Source: Providencia alcalifaciens (GTDB taxonomy: Bacteria > Pseudomonadota > Gammaproteobacteria > Enterobacterales > Enterobacteriaceae). Taken from it: a stretch of 64,000 bases of DNA. How positions within the stretch are numbered: the stretch's first letter is position 1; the number at the start of each line of letters is the position of its first letter. The stretch lies in the NCBI RefSeq assembly GCF_915403165.1, contig NZ_OU659204.1, forward strand, positions 1,426,001 through 1,490,000, given 5' to 3'. This document shows, one piece after another, positions 18,276 to 26,801 of the stretch. The position numbers were made by a program, and so were the translations under genes. Under the pieces are notes generated by a model. That model did no database searches. It worked only from the letters and a program-made list of their open reading frames with translations, and had not been told where the DNA came from.

Positions 18276-19841
18276 ATGTTAGGAAAGAATATCCGAATTT
18301 CAGTGAGCTTATACTTACTCCTGATTTTGTTTTGTGGCATGCAGTTAACCTCAAGCGGCGTCTCTGTTGGCATCGTTAACAGCGAATTAAATGCGCTGGA
18401 AAGTATCGATCTAGGCTCTAAAAAACGCGCACTATTGGAAGAAACCAGTAAAAACTTAATGCAGGCGCGTAATAGCCTGACGCAAATTGCTTTACTGATG
18501 AAAGTGGGTGACCACGTTCCATTAATCGAAGAAACCCGTGTTATTTTCGATAATTACGTAGTTGCAGCGAACAAATCGTATAACGAATTCAAAACTCAGC
18601 CAGTGCTAAGCGAAAAAGAAAACTTAGCGGCATTGGAAGAGAAATTTAATGCCTTTGTCGTCACATTAAACGCATTGAAAGGTAATCTTGATAACAACGA
18701 TGTTGCGGCTTATATCAATTTACCTGCACAACAAAACCAAGATGAATTAATCAGTGTTATTAATAACTACCTCTCGGTTTTAAACGATGAAAGTAATGCT
18801 TCTATTGCGGATGCAAGATTTTATAACCATTTTGCATGGGTCTCATTCTTCACCGTTATTGTCATTATTTTCGGTGTGATTGCCGTCGTACACCTGTGGT
18901 TAAAACGTAAAGTCATTTCGCCATTAAACAGCATGAGTGAACACTTTATGCACGTTGCGGAAGGAAAACTAAATCAGAATATTGAAATTAATTTCCGTGA
19001 TGAAATCGGTGATGTATTCGAAAAATTAAAAGTTATGCAGCAGTCACTGGCAAAAACCGTCACCACTATTCGTTCTAATACAGACCAAATGTATACGGGT
19101 ATTCGTGAGATTGCTTTAGGTAATAATAATTTATCATCAAGAACAGAGCAGCAGGCAGCCTCGTTAGAAGAGACGGCGGCAAGCATGGAAGAATTAACGG
19201 CGACAGTGAAACAAAACGCGGATAACGCGCGTCAAGCAAGCCAACTCGCCGTGAGTGCATCGCGCACCGCGACAAAAGGCGGCGAAATTACGGTAGGCGT
19301 GATTGACACAATGACCGCAATTTCTAACAGCTCTCAGAAAATTAGCGCCATTATCAGTGTTATTGATGGCATCGCTTTCCAGACTAACATTCTTGCATTA
19401 AATGCAGCAGTAGAAGCGGCGCGTGCGGGTGAACAAGGTCGTGGATTCTCGGTGGTTGCAGGTGAAGTTCGCGCATTAGCGCAGCGAAGCGCTGAAGCGG
19501 CGAAAGAGATCAAAGGCTTGATTGACGAGTCAGTTGGACGTGTGAACCAAGGCTCTCAGTTGGTGAATGAAGCAGGTCAAACCATGAATGAATTGGTTGC
19601 CGCGGTTAACCAGGTTACTGAATTGATGGGCAATATTGCATCTGCATCGAATGAACAAAGCCGAGGTATTGAGCAAGTCGCGATTGCGGTAAGCCAAATG
19701 GATTCTGTTACACAACAAAACGCCGCATTAGTAGAGCAATCAACCAGCGCGACAGCGGCACTTGAAGACCAAGCCAATAATCTGGTCGAGACTGTGGAAT
19801 TTTTCGAATTACCAGAACAATCTAACCGAGTTAGACGGTGA
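18276..19841 (+). CDS. Methyl-accepting chemotaxis protein without NWETF tail
   Basis: A 521-aa chemoreceptor with TM1 about 8-28, a periplasmic helical domain, TM2 about 185-208, HAMP and a canonical signalling hairpin ([46 protein letters not shown]). It ends ...NRVRR and lacks the NWETF docking pentapeptide, so it resembles low-abundance receptors (Trg/Tap class) that depend on neighbours for adaptation. The start at 18276 has AGGGG upstream; a TTG at 18249 gives a longer frame without support. The ligand domain is unlike that of the preceding receptor and its ligand is unknown. A possible weak sigma-28 -10 (CTCGATAA) lies at 18222-18229. Confidence 0.9.
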   Translation: MLGKNIRISVSLYLLLILFCGMQLTSSGVSVGIVNSELNALESIDLGSKKRALLEETSKNLMQARNSLTQIALLMKVGDHVPLIEETRVIFDNYVVAANKSYNEFKTQPVLSEKENLAALEEKFNAFVVTLNALKGNLDNNDVAAYINLPAQQNQDELISVINNYLSVLNDESNASIADARFYNHFAWVSFFTVIVIIFGVIAVVHLWLKRKVISPLNSMSEHFMHVAEGKLNQNIEINFRDEIGDVFEKLKVMQQSLAKTVTTIRSNTDQMYTGIREIALGNNNLSSRTEQQAASLEETAASMEELTATVKQNADNARQASQLAVSASRTATKGGEITVGVIDTMTAISNSSQKISAIISVIDGIAFQTNILALNAAVEAARAGEQGRGFSVVAGEVRALAQRSAEAAKEIKGLIDESVGRVNQGSQLVNEAGQTMNELVAAVNQVTELMGNIASASNEQSRGIEQVAIAVSQMDSVTQQNAALVEQSTSATAALEDQANNLVETVEFFELPEQSNRVRR

Positions 19842-19944
19842 TGGGGATTCACGCAATAACGTGAATAATGAAGTCTCAATCTAGATAACTCAAATTAGGG
19901 AGAGACGGTTAGCTAGACAACGCACAAGTTAGACGATGATAGTT

Positions 19945-19979
19945 AGGCAGCCACTTTCGGCTGCCTCGCCGGTTTTTAT
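19945..19979 (+). terminator. GC-rich hairpin with distal T-run before cheR
   Basis: AGGCAGCC (19945-19952) and GGCTGCCT (19959-19966) form an 8-bp stem with a 6-nt loop. TTTTT follows 8 nt later. It is terminator-like but the T-run is displaced, so partial read-through into cheR is possible. Confidence 0.55.
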
Positions 19980-19999
19980 TGAATAGGACGACAAGTACG

Positions 20000-20836
20000 A
20001 TGCTATTAGTACCACAGATAGAACCTTTGACTGATGACGAATTTGGTCGGGTTTGTCGATTTATTCATAAAAAGTCTGGAATAGTCCTTACGATGAATAA
20101 GAAAAATATGGTCTATAACCGCTTATTAAAGCGTTTACGTGACTGTAATATCGACAATTTTTCTGACTACTTACGGATGTTAGAACGTGAACCGTTGAAT
20201 GCGGAATGGCAAGCATTCATCAATGCACTGACCACAAACTTAACGGCATTCTTTCGAGAGCCTCACCACTTTGCGACATTGACAGATTTTTTAAAAAGCC
20301 GTCGAAATAGCAATATCAATATTTGGTGTTCGGCCTCTTCGACAGGGGAAGAACCTTACTCTATCGCCATGACAGTGAGTGATGTTCTGGGAGCCAACGC
20401 CGTCAATGCCAAGGTTGTTGCTAGTGATATTGACACGGAAGTATTAGAGAAAGCGAAGCAAGGGATCTATCGAGTCGAAGAACTCAAAACCCTGACGGCA
20501 CTGCAACGGCAGCGCTACTTCATGAAAGGGGTGGGTGAGTACGAAGGTTTTGCTCGCGTAAAACCCGCACTTAGCAACATGATTGAGTTTCGTTATTTAA
20601 ATCTGACGGAAGGCGATTGGCAATTACAACATCGCTTCGATGCGATTTTTTGTCGTAACGTCATGATTTATTTTGACAAGGAAATGCAGATAAAACTGCT
20701 AGAGCGCTTTGCGCCACTGCTCAAGCCCGATGGCTTATTGTTTATTGGTCACTCTGAAAATATTTCGCAATTGACAAAACAGTTCGTGATCAATGGGCAG
20801 ACCGTCTACAGCTTAGCGTCGGCGAGGAGAGAATAA
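20000..20836 (+). CDS. cheR: CheR: chemoreceptor methyltransferase
   Basis: CheR uses S-adenosylmethionine to methylate glutamates on chemoreceptors during adaptation. The protein has 278 aa. The N-terminal helical domain contains [18 protein letters not shown]. The SAM-binding domain has [15 protein letters not shown] and [19 protein letters not shown], and [14 protein letters not shown] is diagnostic. The ATG at 20000 follows AGGACG; a TTG at 19979 would add seven residues. Its stop overlaps the cheB start by one base (TAATG). Methylation opposes CheB. Confidence 0.96.
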   Translation: MLLVPQIEPLTDDEFGRVCRFIHKKSGIVLTMNKKNMVYNRLLKRLRDCNIDNFSDYLRMLEREPLNAEWQAFINALTTNLTAFFREPHHFATLTDFLKSRRNSNINIWCSASSTGEEPYSIAMTVSDVLGANAVNAKVVASDIDTEVLEKAKQGIYRVEELKTLTALQRQRYFMKGVGEYEGFARVKPALSNMIEFRYLNLTEGDWQLQHRFDAIFCRNVMIYFDKEMQIKLLERFAPLLKPDGLLFIGHSENISQLTKQFVINGQTVYSLASARRE

Positions 20837-21903
20837 TGAAAAAAATAAAAGTATTGTGCGTTGATGACTCTGCATTAATGCGCCAATTGATGCGTGAAAT
20901 TATCAACAGTCACTCTGATATGGAGGTGGTTGACACTGCGCCAGATCCGTATGTTGCTCGGGATTTGATTAAGCAACTGGAGCCAGATGTTATCACCCTC
21001 GATGTTGAAATGCCGAGAATGGATGGTATTGATTTTTTAGAAAAATTGATGCGGCTACATCCAATTCCGGTCGTCATGGTATCCACATTAACCTCTAAAG
21101 GTTCTGAAGTGACATTAAAAGCACTGGAACTGGGCGCGGTGGATTTTGTGACAAAACCCCAGATTGGTATTCGCGAAACTATGATGAGTTATCGCGATAT
21201 GATCGGAGAAAAAATTCGCGCCGCGGCGATGTCTAAAATGTCGCAACGTAATCGTTTTGCCCGAACAGAGAAAAAATCAGCTGAGCCGACAATACTCGCA
21301 AAACCATTGACACCCTATGTGTGTAATAACCGAGTGATAGCAGTGGGAGCTTCAACGGGTGGAACAGAAGCAATTCGTCAATTTCTGGAAATGCTGCCAA
21401 GAGAATGCCCGCCTGTGGTGATCACTCAGCATATGCCTGCAGGCTTCACCCGCTCTTTTGCTGAACGCTTAAATAAACTGTGTGCACTCACGGTTAAAGA
21501 GGCGGAGCACAACGAGATTTTGCAAAAAGGCTGCGCTTATATTGCGCCGGGTGATTCACACATGCTGATTGCCGATAAAGGAAAAGGTTATCAAGTGGTG
21601 TTGGAGCAGAGCGAGCCCGTTAACCGCCATCGTCCTTCCGTCGATGTGCTATTTGACTCAGTCGCTAAGCATGTCGGACGTAAATGTATTGGTATTTTGC
21701 TGACGGGGATGGGAATGGATGGAGCTAAAGGCTTACTTAACCTACGTCAACAAGGGGCTTTCACTTACGCTCAAAACGAAAGTAGCTGCGTAGTATTTGG
21801 CATGCCGCGTGCCGCAATCGAAATGAATGCCGCAGATGAAGTGCTGGATCTACTGAAAATTGCCCCAAGCGTATTAACAAAACTTTCTACTGTCACCGTT
21901 TAG
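20836..21903 (+). CDS. cheB: CheB: chemoreceptor methylesterase/deamidase
   Basis: The protein has 355 aa. The receiver domain (about 1-125) has CVDDSALMR and the phospho-acceptor Asp in [13 protein letters not shown]. The C-terminal esterase domain shows the catalytic Ser ([11 protein letters not shown]), His (TQHMPAGF) and Asp (LTGMGMDGA). CheA phosphorylates CheB, which then removes methyl groups and deamidates receptor glutamines. It overlaps cheR by one base, giving coupled output of the opposing enzymes. cheY follows after 42 bp. Confidence 0.97.
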   Translation: MKKIKVLCVDDSALMRQLMREIINSHSDMEVVDTAPDPYVARDLIKQLEPDVITLDVEMPRMDGIDFLEKLMRLHPIPVVMVSTLTSKGSEVTLKALELGAVDFVTKPQIGIRETMMSYRDMIGEKIRAAAMSKMSQRNRFARTEKKSAEPTILAKPLTPYVCNNRVIAVGASTGGTEAIRQFLEMLPRECPPVVITQHMPAGFTRSFAERLNKLCALTVKEAEHNEILQKGCAYIAPGDSHMLIADKGKGYQVVLEQSEPVNRHRPSVDVLFDSVAKHVGRKCIGILLTGMGMDGAKGLLNLRQQGAFTYAQNESSCVVFGMPRAAIEMNAADEVLDLLKIAPSVLTKLSTVTV

Positions 21904-21945
21904 TGGTGACAGTTTATTTATCATTGTATTTTTGAAGGAGTGGTT

Positions 21946-22338
21946 ATGGCCGCTAAAGATCTGAGCTTTCTGGTTGTCGATGACTTTTCTACTATGCGTC
22001 GCATCGTCCGTAACTTATTAAAAGAACTTGGTTTTAATAAAATTGAAGAAGCGGAAGATGGCGTTGATGCCCTCGACAAAATCCGTGCTGGGAATATTGA
22101 TTTTGTGGTTGCTGACTGGAATATGCCAAACATGGATGGTTTAGAGTTACTTAAAACCATTCGTGGTGATGATGCACTTAAACATATCCCTGTTTTAATG
22201 GTGACCGCAGAAGCGAAGAAAGAAAATATCATTGCAGCAGCACAAGCTGGTGCAAGCGGCTATGTTGTGAAACCGTTTACCGCCGCTATCCTCGAAGAAA
22301 AATTGAATAAAGTATTTGAAAAAATGGGGCTGCAATAA
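21946..22338 (+). CDS. cheY: CheY: chemotaxis response regulator
   Basis: The protein has 130 aa, a single receiver domain. Acidic pocket Asp12/Asp13 ([12 protein letters not shown]), phospho-acceptor Asp57 ([12 protein letters not shown]), Thr in VMVTAEA and Lys in VVKPFT are all present. CheY-P binds FliM and reverses motor rotation. The start at 21946 is chosen because AAGGAG lies 5 bp upstream; a GTG two codons earlier is in the same frame. It lies between cheB and cheZ in the usual order. Confidence 0.98.
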   Translation: MAAKDLSFLVVDDFSTMRRIVRNLLKELGFNKIEEAEDGVDALDKIRAGNIDFVVADWNMPNMDGLELLKTIRGDDALKHIPVLMVTAEAKKENIIAAAQAGASGYVVKPFTAAILEEKLNKVFEKMGLQ

Positions 22339-22362
22339 TCGCGGGCGGTAAAGGAGACAGTA

Positions 22363-23007
22363 ATGATTGAACAAGTAGCAATGAATGGCAGCCGTAATGG
22401 CACTGGCAACGAAGATCTAAAACACGTCATTACACGCATTGGAACTCTAATGAGAACCTTACGTGAAAGTATGCGTGAGTTGGGTTTAGAGAAAAGCGTT
22501 CAGCAGGCAGTCGCAAGTATTCCAGACGGTAAAGACCGGCTGCGTTATATTGCCCAAATGACAGCGCAAGCCGCAGAAAAAACACTCAACTGCATTGATG
22601 TTATCAAACCGCTACAAGTGGACATGAATAAGAATGCGTTAGCGTTACAGCAACAGTGGGAAGAGACAGCATCAAGTGAAGTCTCTGACGAGTTGCGTGG
22701 AGCCACTCAAACGTTTTTGGGGCAAGTGATTCAAGATAGTGAGACGACTAAATCTGAACTATTAGAAATTATGATGGCGCAAGACTTCCAAGATTTAACA
22801 GGGCAAGTTGTTAAAAAAATGATGGAAGTGGTTGAAGAAGCCGAAAAACAGCTATTAGCATTATTGATGGAAAATACACCACCAGAAATGCGAGCAAAAA
22901 CGCAAAATGAAAGCTTGCTAAATGGCCCTCAAATTAATAAAGAAGGTGTGAATGTGATGGCATCACAGTCACAGGTGGATGATCTGTTAGATGAATTAGG
23001 TTTCTAA
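22363..23007 (+). CDS. cheZ: CheZ: CheY-P phosphatase
   Basis: The protein has 214 aa, mostly a long helical hairpin that dimerises. DFQDLTGQVVKKMM carries the catalytic Gln of the family and the C-terminal peptide SQVDDLLDELGF is the CheY-binding helix, which is highly conserved. GGAGACAGT precedes the start. In E. coli flhBA follows cheZ directly; here 2.6 kb of accessory DNA intervenes. The hairpin at 23026-23075 may end the che transcript. Confidence 0.96.
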   Translation: MIEQVAMNGSRNGTGNEDLKHVITRIGTLMRTLRESMRELGLEKSVQQAVASIPDGKDRLRYIAQMTAQAAEKTLNCIDVIKPLQVDMNKNALALQQQWEETASSEVSDELRGATQTFLGQVIQDSETTKSELLEIMMAQDFQDLTGQVVKKMMEVVEEAEKQLLALLMENTPPEMRAKTQNESLLNGPQINKEGVNVMASQSQVDDLLDELGF

Positions 23008-23025
23008 TTGGCTCCTTCGTAATAT

Positions 23026-23075
23026 TTTGAGCTATAGCGTTATTGGCCGCGTTTGCCTTCTTGCTATGGCTCAAA
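23026..23075 (+). other. Inverted repeat after cheZ
   Basis: TTTGAGCTATAG (23026-23037) pairs with CTATGGCTCAAA (23064-23075) with one wobble and a 26-nt loop. There is no T-run. It is probably a 3'-end stabilising or rho-type end structure for the cheRBYZ mRNA. Confidence 0.45.
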
Positions 23076-23120
23076 CTATTTAGGGTAGTCGTGCATCATT
23101 ATTTTATTAGCGATTTTTAA

Positions 23121-23429
23121 TCAAAAGCCATCAAATAGCAGGTCGATTGCACTTTTGATTTTATCTCTTTGGTGCTCGATGCAAATAACCTCTTTTCCTA
23201 GCATTGATTTAGAGATCGCTGACATCAAATGAGTCATAAGAACAAAGGGTTGCCCTTCAATATCAATCATTGGGTTAAGTCGAATCGGCAGGGCAGCTTG
23301 CAGATGACGTGTATCAAATAAAGGAATGACAAGGCGTGTTGTTAAGTCATCAATAATGTCACTTTGTACATCCAAAAGATAAGGATAGTTGGTTGGCTCT
23401 TTTTTAGCTTGATAGACACAATATTGCAT
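23121..23429 (-). CDS. ccdB: CcdB-family toxin
   Basis: A 102-aa protein of the CcdB family, which poisons DNA gyrase. Family features are the MQY-VY start, LLDVQSDIIDDLTTRLVIPL, VLMTHLMSAI and DKIKSAIDLLFDGF. F-plasmid CcdB ends WGI and those residues are needed for gyrase poisoning; here the end is DGF, a form I recall also in chromosomal members of the family, so activity cannot be judged from this alone. The start codon overlaps the ccdA stop by one base, and the antitoxin-first order is canonical. The pair sits in the gap between cheZ and flhB. Confidence 0.9.
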   Translation of the reverse strand: MQYCVYQAKKEPTNYPYLLDVQSDIIDDLTTRLVIPLFDTRHLQAALPIRLNPMIDIEGQPFVLMTHLMSAISKSMLGKEVICIEHQRDKIKSAIDLLFDGF

Positions 23430-23665
23430 TAAAGCTCCTTATATTCCTCTGAAAAAATTCCATATTCTTCACTGATCCTATTGAGTTCCTGAAAACCATC
23501 TTGGTTATCCGCTTTCCATTTTAACGCCTCAAGTTTTTTGAGTTCAGCCAGTAAAGCATTGGATAACACGAGGGAGAAATTCAAATTGGCTTTTCTCGCT
23601 TGTTCATAAAGTTCAGGGGAGACTGTCACACTCACCGTCTTTTTCATTTTATTGGCTACCGTCAT
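23429..23665 (-). CDS. ccdA: CcdA-family antitoxin
   Basis: A 78-aa antitoxin with an N-terminal ribbon-helix-helix (KKTVSVTVSPELYEQARKANLNFSLVLSNALLAELK) and a C-terminal toxin-wrapping tail (ALKWKADNQDGFQELNRISEEYGIFSEEYKEL) that matches F-plasmid CcdA (WKAENQEGM). It neutralises CcdB and co-represses the operon. AAGGAG precedes the ATG at 23665 by 6 bp; the internal ATG at codon 7 is less likely. Large inverted repeats directly upstream are probable operators. Confidence 0.9.
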   Translation of the reverse strand: MTVANKMKKTVSVTVSPELYEQARKANLNFSLVLSNALLAELKKLEALKWKADNQDGFQELNRISEEYGIFSEEYKEL

Positions 23666-23686
23666 CGCAACTCCTTTTTGATATAC

Positions 23687-23743
23687 ATGCTACATTTACC
23701 GGGCACCTGATTACCCGTGCTTGAACACGGGTAAATGTAGCAT
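23687..23743. promoter_or_regulatory. Nested inverted repeats in the ccdAB promoter
   Basis: The outer repeat ATGCTACATTTACC (23687-23700) is mirrored by GGTAAATGTAGCAT (23730-23743). The inner repeat TTACCCGTG (23711-23719) is mirrored by CACGGGTAA (23726-23734). Position, symmetry and the ribbon-helix-helix of CcdA point to an autoregulatory operator. Confidence 0.65.
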
Positions 23744-23808
23744 ATATTTTGAGTGACAAGTCAATTTGCTCCCACTTACTAAAAAATTCAGACACTCTAT
23801 TTCTCTTT

Positions 23809-24330
23809 TTACATATCAAAAAGCGTTTCAATGGATTTTGTTGGATAAAAAAAGCTAGCAGCGTTTTCTCCTGTTAATTGGATAAAACCGAGTCCGAGAT
23901 AAAATTGTTTAGCTTTATCATTTAAGGCCTCGACAAACAGCCCGTAAATACCCACTGCATGCGATGCTTGATAGACAACTCTCATTGCATGAACAACGAG
24001 TAACTCACCATAACCTTGTCGTTGAATACTTTTATCAATAGCTAAACGACCGAGTGTGACACTGGGTGCACTTTCGGAAGGCACCATTATCTGTCGCTGA
24101 CGGCTTGGCAACGTTCTTTTTTCAAAACTACTTCCAGATAAGGTGTAGTAGCCCATCACACGCGGCTTTTCTTCTTTGGTTAACAGCATATACCCACGTA
24201 AAACTTGGTTTTTATGCTGCCGTTTTAAATGTTCGGTGAGAAACGTATTCATATAGGGCTCACCGCAATCAAAATGTGTTAAATCATAGTCGATTTCCTC
24301 TGAATACATCGCGATTTTAAAGTCCTTCAC
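23809..24330 (-). CDS. GNAT-family toxin (TacT/AtaT-like acetyltransferase)
   Basis: A 173-aa Gcn5-type N-acetyltransferase. Toxins of this class use acetyl-CoA to block the amino group of aminoacyl-tRNA and stop translation. The acetyl-CoA loop is visible in VTLGRLAIDKSIQRQGYGELLVVHAM (Q/R-x-x-G-x-G/A pattern), and LNDKAKQFYLGLGF is the usual C-terminal motif with the catalytic Tyr. The start is GTG immediately after the antitoxin TAA, with GGAGGA overlapping the antitoxin end, so translation is coupled. The pairing with a DUF1778 RHH protein is diagnostic. The aminoacyl-tRNA target is unknown. Confidence 0.88.
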   Translation of the reverse strand: MKDFKIAMYSEEIDYDLTHFDCGEPYMNTFLTEHLKRQHKNQVLRGYMLLTKEEKPRVMGYYTLSGSSFEKRTLPSRQRQIMVPSESAPSVTLGRLAIDKSIQRQGYGELLVVHAMRVVYQASHAVGIYGLFVEALNDKAKQFYLGLGFIQLTGENAASFFYPTKSIETLFDM

Positions 24331-24603
24331 TTATTCCTCCGTGTCTTGTAGACGTTTGGCAGCTTGCTTCAAGCGGTTATTTACAGCTGGAGGGTTATTG
24401 ATAGCATTTTGAACTAAATCCCATGAATTCTCGTTCAGGATGAGGCGTCGATGGTGATTGACAATTTCACTGGCTCGTTCTGATGCAATATTAATCATGA
24501 ACTGAGATATAGACAGGTTGGTAATTGCGGCAGCTTCTTCAATCAAGTTTTTGTCCTCTTCATTAAGTCTTAAGTCGATTCGTTTGGTTTTGGGGGCTAA
24601 CAT
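24331..24603 (-). CDS. DUF1778 ribbon-helix-helix antitoxin (TacA-like)
   Basis: A 90-aa protein with an N-terminal RHH (KRIDLRLNEEDKNLIEEAAAITNLSISQFMINIASERA) and a C-terminal region (LNENSWDLVQNAINNPPAVNNRLKQAA) typical of DUF1778 antitoxins, which wrap the GNAT toxin. It directly precedes the toxin gene with no gap and has AGGAG just upstream. Two inverted repeats upstream (24644-24665 and 24695-24713) are candidate operators. Confidence 0.88.
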   Translation of the reverse strand: MLAPKTKRIDLRLNEEDKNLIEEAAAITNLSISQFMINIASERASEIVNHHRRLILNENSWDLVQNAINNPPAVNNRLKQAAKRLQDTEE

Positions 24604-25017
24604 GGTATTTCTCCTAGCCTAAAGAGCGGGCAGTTTTTCGTGTTAAAGCGTTCAATAACGCTTTATTGGATTATCATTCCATCGCACTTGCGTTGTACGG
24701 TTTTTTACCGTACCTGAATGATAAATGCACACTGAGGCAAGTTCAATTAGATTTTGAACATAAGGCCAGAAGAATTACGCAATGTAGTTTTATGCAGAGT
24801 CGCAAGCATATCGAATGGGTTTATTTGGTTTTGCGAAGCGTTTCGCAGAGGGTGTGTAATAAGCTGCAATTGCTAACGAATGGCTGGATAGCGTGCCGAG
24901 AAATGAAATTAGAATGCTGGAATAGAGAGACGAAGGCTGGAAAGGCAAGGGCAAACAGTCGGGAGAAACGCAGGCTTGAATAGCTTTCAAACCTGCGAGA
25001 ACAAAATACGGATGCGA
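24604..25017. promoter_or_regulatory. tacA-like promoter region with two inverted repeats
   Basis: No convincing gene is seen; a 105-codon plus-strand frame has no protein-like character. TAAAGCG (24644-24650) mirrors CGCTTTA (24659-24665), and GTACGGT (24695-24701) mirrors ACCGTAC (24707-24713) around five T residues. Both suit operators for the RHH antitoxin. An imperfect copy of a 22-bp palindrome lies at 24829-24850. Confidence 0.5.
24829..24850. repeat. Palindrome copy A (imperfect)
   Basis: The half-sites TTTGCGAAGCG and TTTCGCAGAG match the perfect palindrome at 25504-25525 at 19 of 22 positions. The two copies lie on either side of yajD. Confidence 0.7.
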
Positions 25018-25365
25018 TTATTTCTTTTTATTCAGCATCGCTTTTAAATCTGCAAACGGGTTATAAGTGGCTTCACCCACATCTTTTTGTGCATCTTCAC
25101 CCGCAACCACATTCGTTCCGTACTGGTCGGCTTCTGTATACTTAGAATGTTCATGGTCATGACAAAATAGGCACAATAATTCCCAGTTACTGCCATCTTC
25201 AGGGTTATTGGTATGATCATGATCGATATGATGAACGGTTAATTCTCTTAGATTCGAATAAACGAATTCCCGTGTGCAGCGCCCGCATATCCATGGATAA
25301 ATTTTAAGTGCTTTTTCACGGTAGCCACTTTCTAAGCGAGCATAGTTTTTGGGGATCAAAGCCAT
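25018..25365 (-). CDS. yajD: YajD, HNH nuclease family protein
   Basis: A 115-aa protein nearly identical to E. coli YajD. The HNH/zinc motif is clear: CGRCTREF, HHIDHDHTNNPEDGSNWELLCLFCHDHEH (His, Asn, His with two CxxC pairs). It is a predicted metal-dependent nuclease of unknown physiological role. The start at 25365 is chosen because AGGTGAT precedes it and MALIPKNYARLESGYREKALKIYPW aligns with E. coli. In E. coli yajD lies elsewhere, so its position inside the flagellar cluster is unusual. It is a single gene flanked by two copies of one palindrome. Confidence 0.93.
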   Translation of the reverse strand: MALIPKNYARLESGYREKALKIYPWICGRCTREFVYSNLRELTVHHIDHDHTNNPEDGSNWELLCLFCHDHEHSKYTEADQYGTNVVAGEDAQKDVGEATYNPFADLKAMLNKKK

Positions 25366-25503
25366 AACGAATATCACCTGCTATAAATAGAGTGTTTTAT
25401 ATTGATGTTGTCAATATACCCCATTTTACAGCGCGGGTATTATAGGAAGTGATTTTTTAGTTCATCCTTTTTGACTTTATCTCTTGTTACCTTTTATTTG
25501 CCT

Positions 25504-25525
25504 CTTTGCGAAGCGCTTCGCAAAG
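25504..25525. repeat. Palindrome copy B (perfect 22 bp)
   Basis: CTTTGCGAAGC is followed directly by its exact reverse complement GCTTCGCAAAG, with no loop. It could be a protein-binding dyad or a cruciform site. A related copy lies at 24829-24850. Confidence 0.8.
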
Positions 25526-25649
25526 TTGTTGCCATATTGCTCAATAGCTTAAAAACCCCTGCGAAGTATGTCTATTTTCCACCATTGATTTTTTTACACT
25601 CTGTCATGCTATAGCGACTATGCGTATAGGCTAATTTTTTGGAAGTCAC

Positions 25650-26801
25650 GTGTCCGACGAAAGTGATGTAGAAAAAACAGAAGAACCCACGCCCCATAAA
25701 AAGCAGAAAGCGAAAGATGATGGGCAAATTGTTCGCTCCAAAGAATTAAGCTCCCTCATGATGATGTTGGCTGGAGTCAGTTTACTGTGGCTAAGTGGTG
25801 GGCATTTGGCAAATCAGCTACGACAAATCATGCGCCAAGGATTTATCTTTGACGGGCATTACCTGCAAAACACTGGGCTGATGCTCAGTTATTTGGGAAG
25901 GGTAGTTAGTGAGGCGTTATTCGCCCTATTTCCAATTATCGGTGGGCTAGCGCTGGTGGGGATCTCTGCATCGTCACTGGTAGGTGGGCTGTTATTTAAT
26001 AGCAAATTGATTAAGTTTGATTTGAAAAAATTAAACCCTATCAAAGGATTAAAACGAATTTTCTCCATGAATGCCTTATCTGAATTATTTAAGGCGATAT
26101 TAAAATCACTGTTTGTGGGGTTAGGAGCATCCATTTTTCTCTGGCAAAGTTGGCCATCGTTACTCCATTTGGTGATGGAATCACCGACAACCGCGTTGGC
26201 GAATGCACTAGAGAAGGTGATTTTTGCGGGTTATTTAATTGTCTTTCTATTAATTCCGATGGTGGCATTTGATGTGTTTTATCAATTTCGCTCCCACTTG
26301 AAAAAGTTGCGAATGAGTCGCCAAGAAATTAAAGACGAATTTAAGCAACAAGAAGGTGATCCGCACATTAAAGCCAAAATTCGTCAGCAACAACGGGCGA
26401 TTGCGCGTAACCGAATGATGTCAGATGTACCCAGTGCGGATGTGATTGTCACCAACCCGACTCACTACGCTGTAGCCCTAAAATATGACGATAAAAAAAT
26501 GGGAGCGCCAAAAGTATTAGCAAAAGGGGCGGGTGTGATTGCCCAGCGTATAAAAGCGATTGGCGAAGAGCATCGAATTCTACAGCTTGAAGCACCACCG
26601 CTTGCGCGTGCCTTATATCGTCATGCGGAAATTGGGCAAAGTATCCCTGTTGCGCTGTATGCAGCGGTAGCAGAAGTTTTAGCATGGGTTTACCAATTGC
26701 GCCGTTGGCGTAAAGAGGGTGGCCTGAAACCAAAGAAACCGAAAAATTTACCAGTGCCACCGACGCTGGATTTTGCTGGAGATAACAATCGCGATGGCTA
26801 A
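25650..26801 (+). CDS. flhB: FlhB: flagellar export gate, substrate switch
   Basis: The protein has 383 aa. Four membrane segments lie between about residues 30 and 210, and the cytosolic domain contains VTNPTHYAVAL. FlhB cleaves itself within NPTH, and with FliK it switches export from rod/hook to filament proteins. The start is a GTG with GGAAG 7 bp upstream, and ESDVEKTEEPTPHKKQKAKDDGQ is the conserved N-terminal tail. The 3' end overlaps flhA by 8 bp. Expected to be a class 2 gene activated by FlhD4C2. Confidence 0.96.
   Translation: MSDESDVEKTEEPTPHKKQKAKDDGQIVRSKELSSLMMMLAGVSLLWLSGGHLANQLRQIMRQGFIFDGHYLQNTGLMLSYLGRVVSEALFALFPIIGGLALVGISASSLVGGLLFNSKLIKFDLKKLNPIKGLKRIFSMNALSELFKAILKSLFVGLGASIFLWQSWPSLLHLVMESPTTALANALEKVIFAGYLIVFLLIPMVAFDVFYQFRSHLKKLRMSRQEIKDEFKQQEGDPHIKAKIRQQQRAIARNRMMSDVPSADVIVTNPTHYAVALKYDDKKMGAPKVLAKGAGVIAQRIKAIGEEHRILQLEAPPLARALYRHAEIGQSIPVALYAAVAEVLAWVYQLRRWRKEGGLKPKKPKNLPVPPTLDFAGDNNRDG

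Noticed and set aside
24666-24983. 105-aa plus-strand gene upstream of yajD
   Set aside because: No ribosome site or domain; composition is not protein-like and the region holds palindromes and likely operators.
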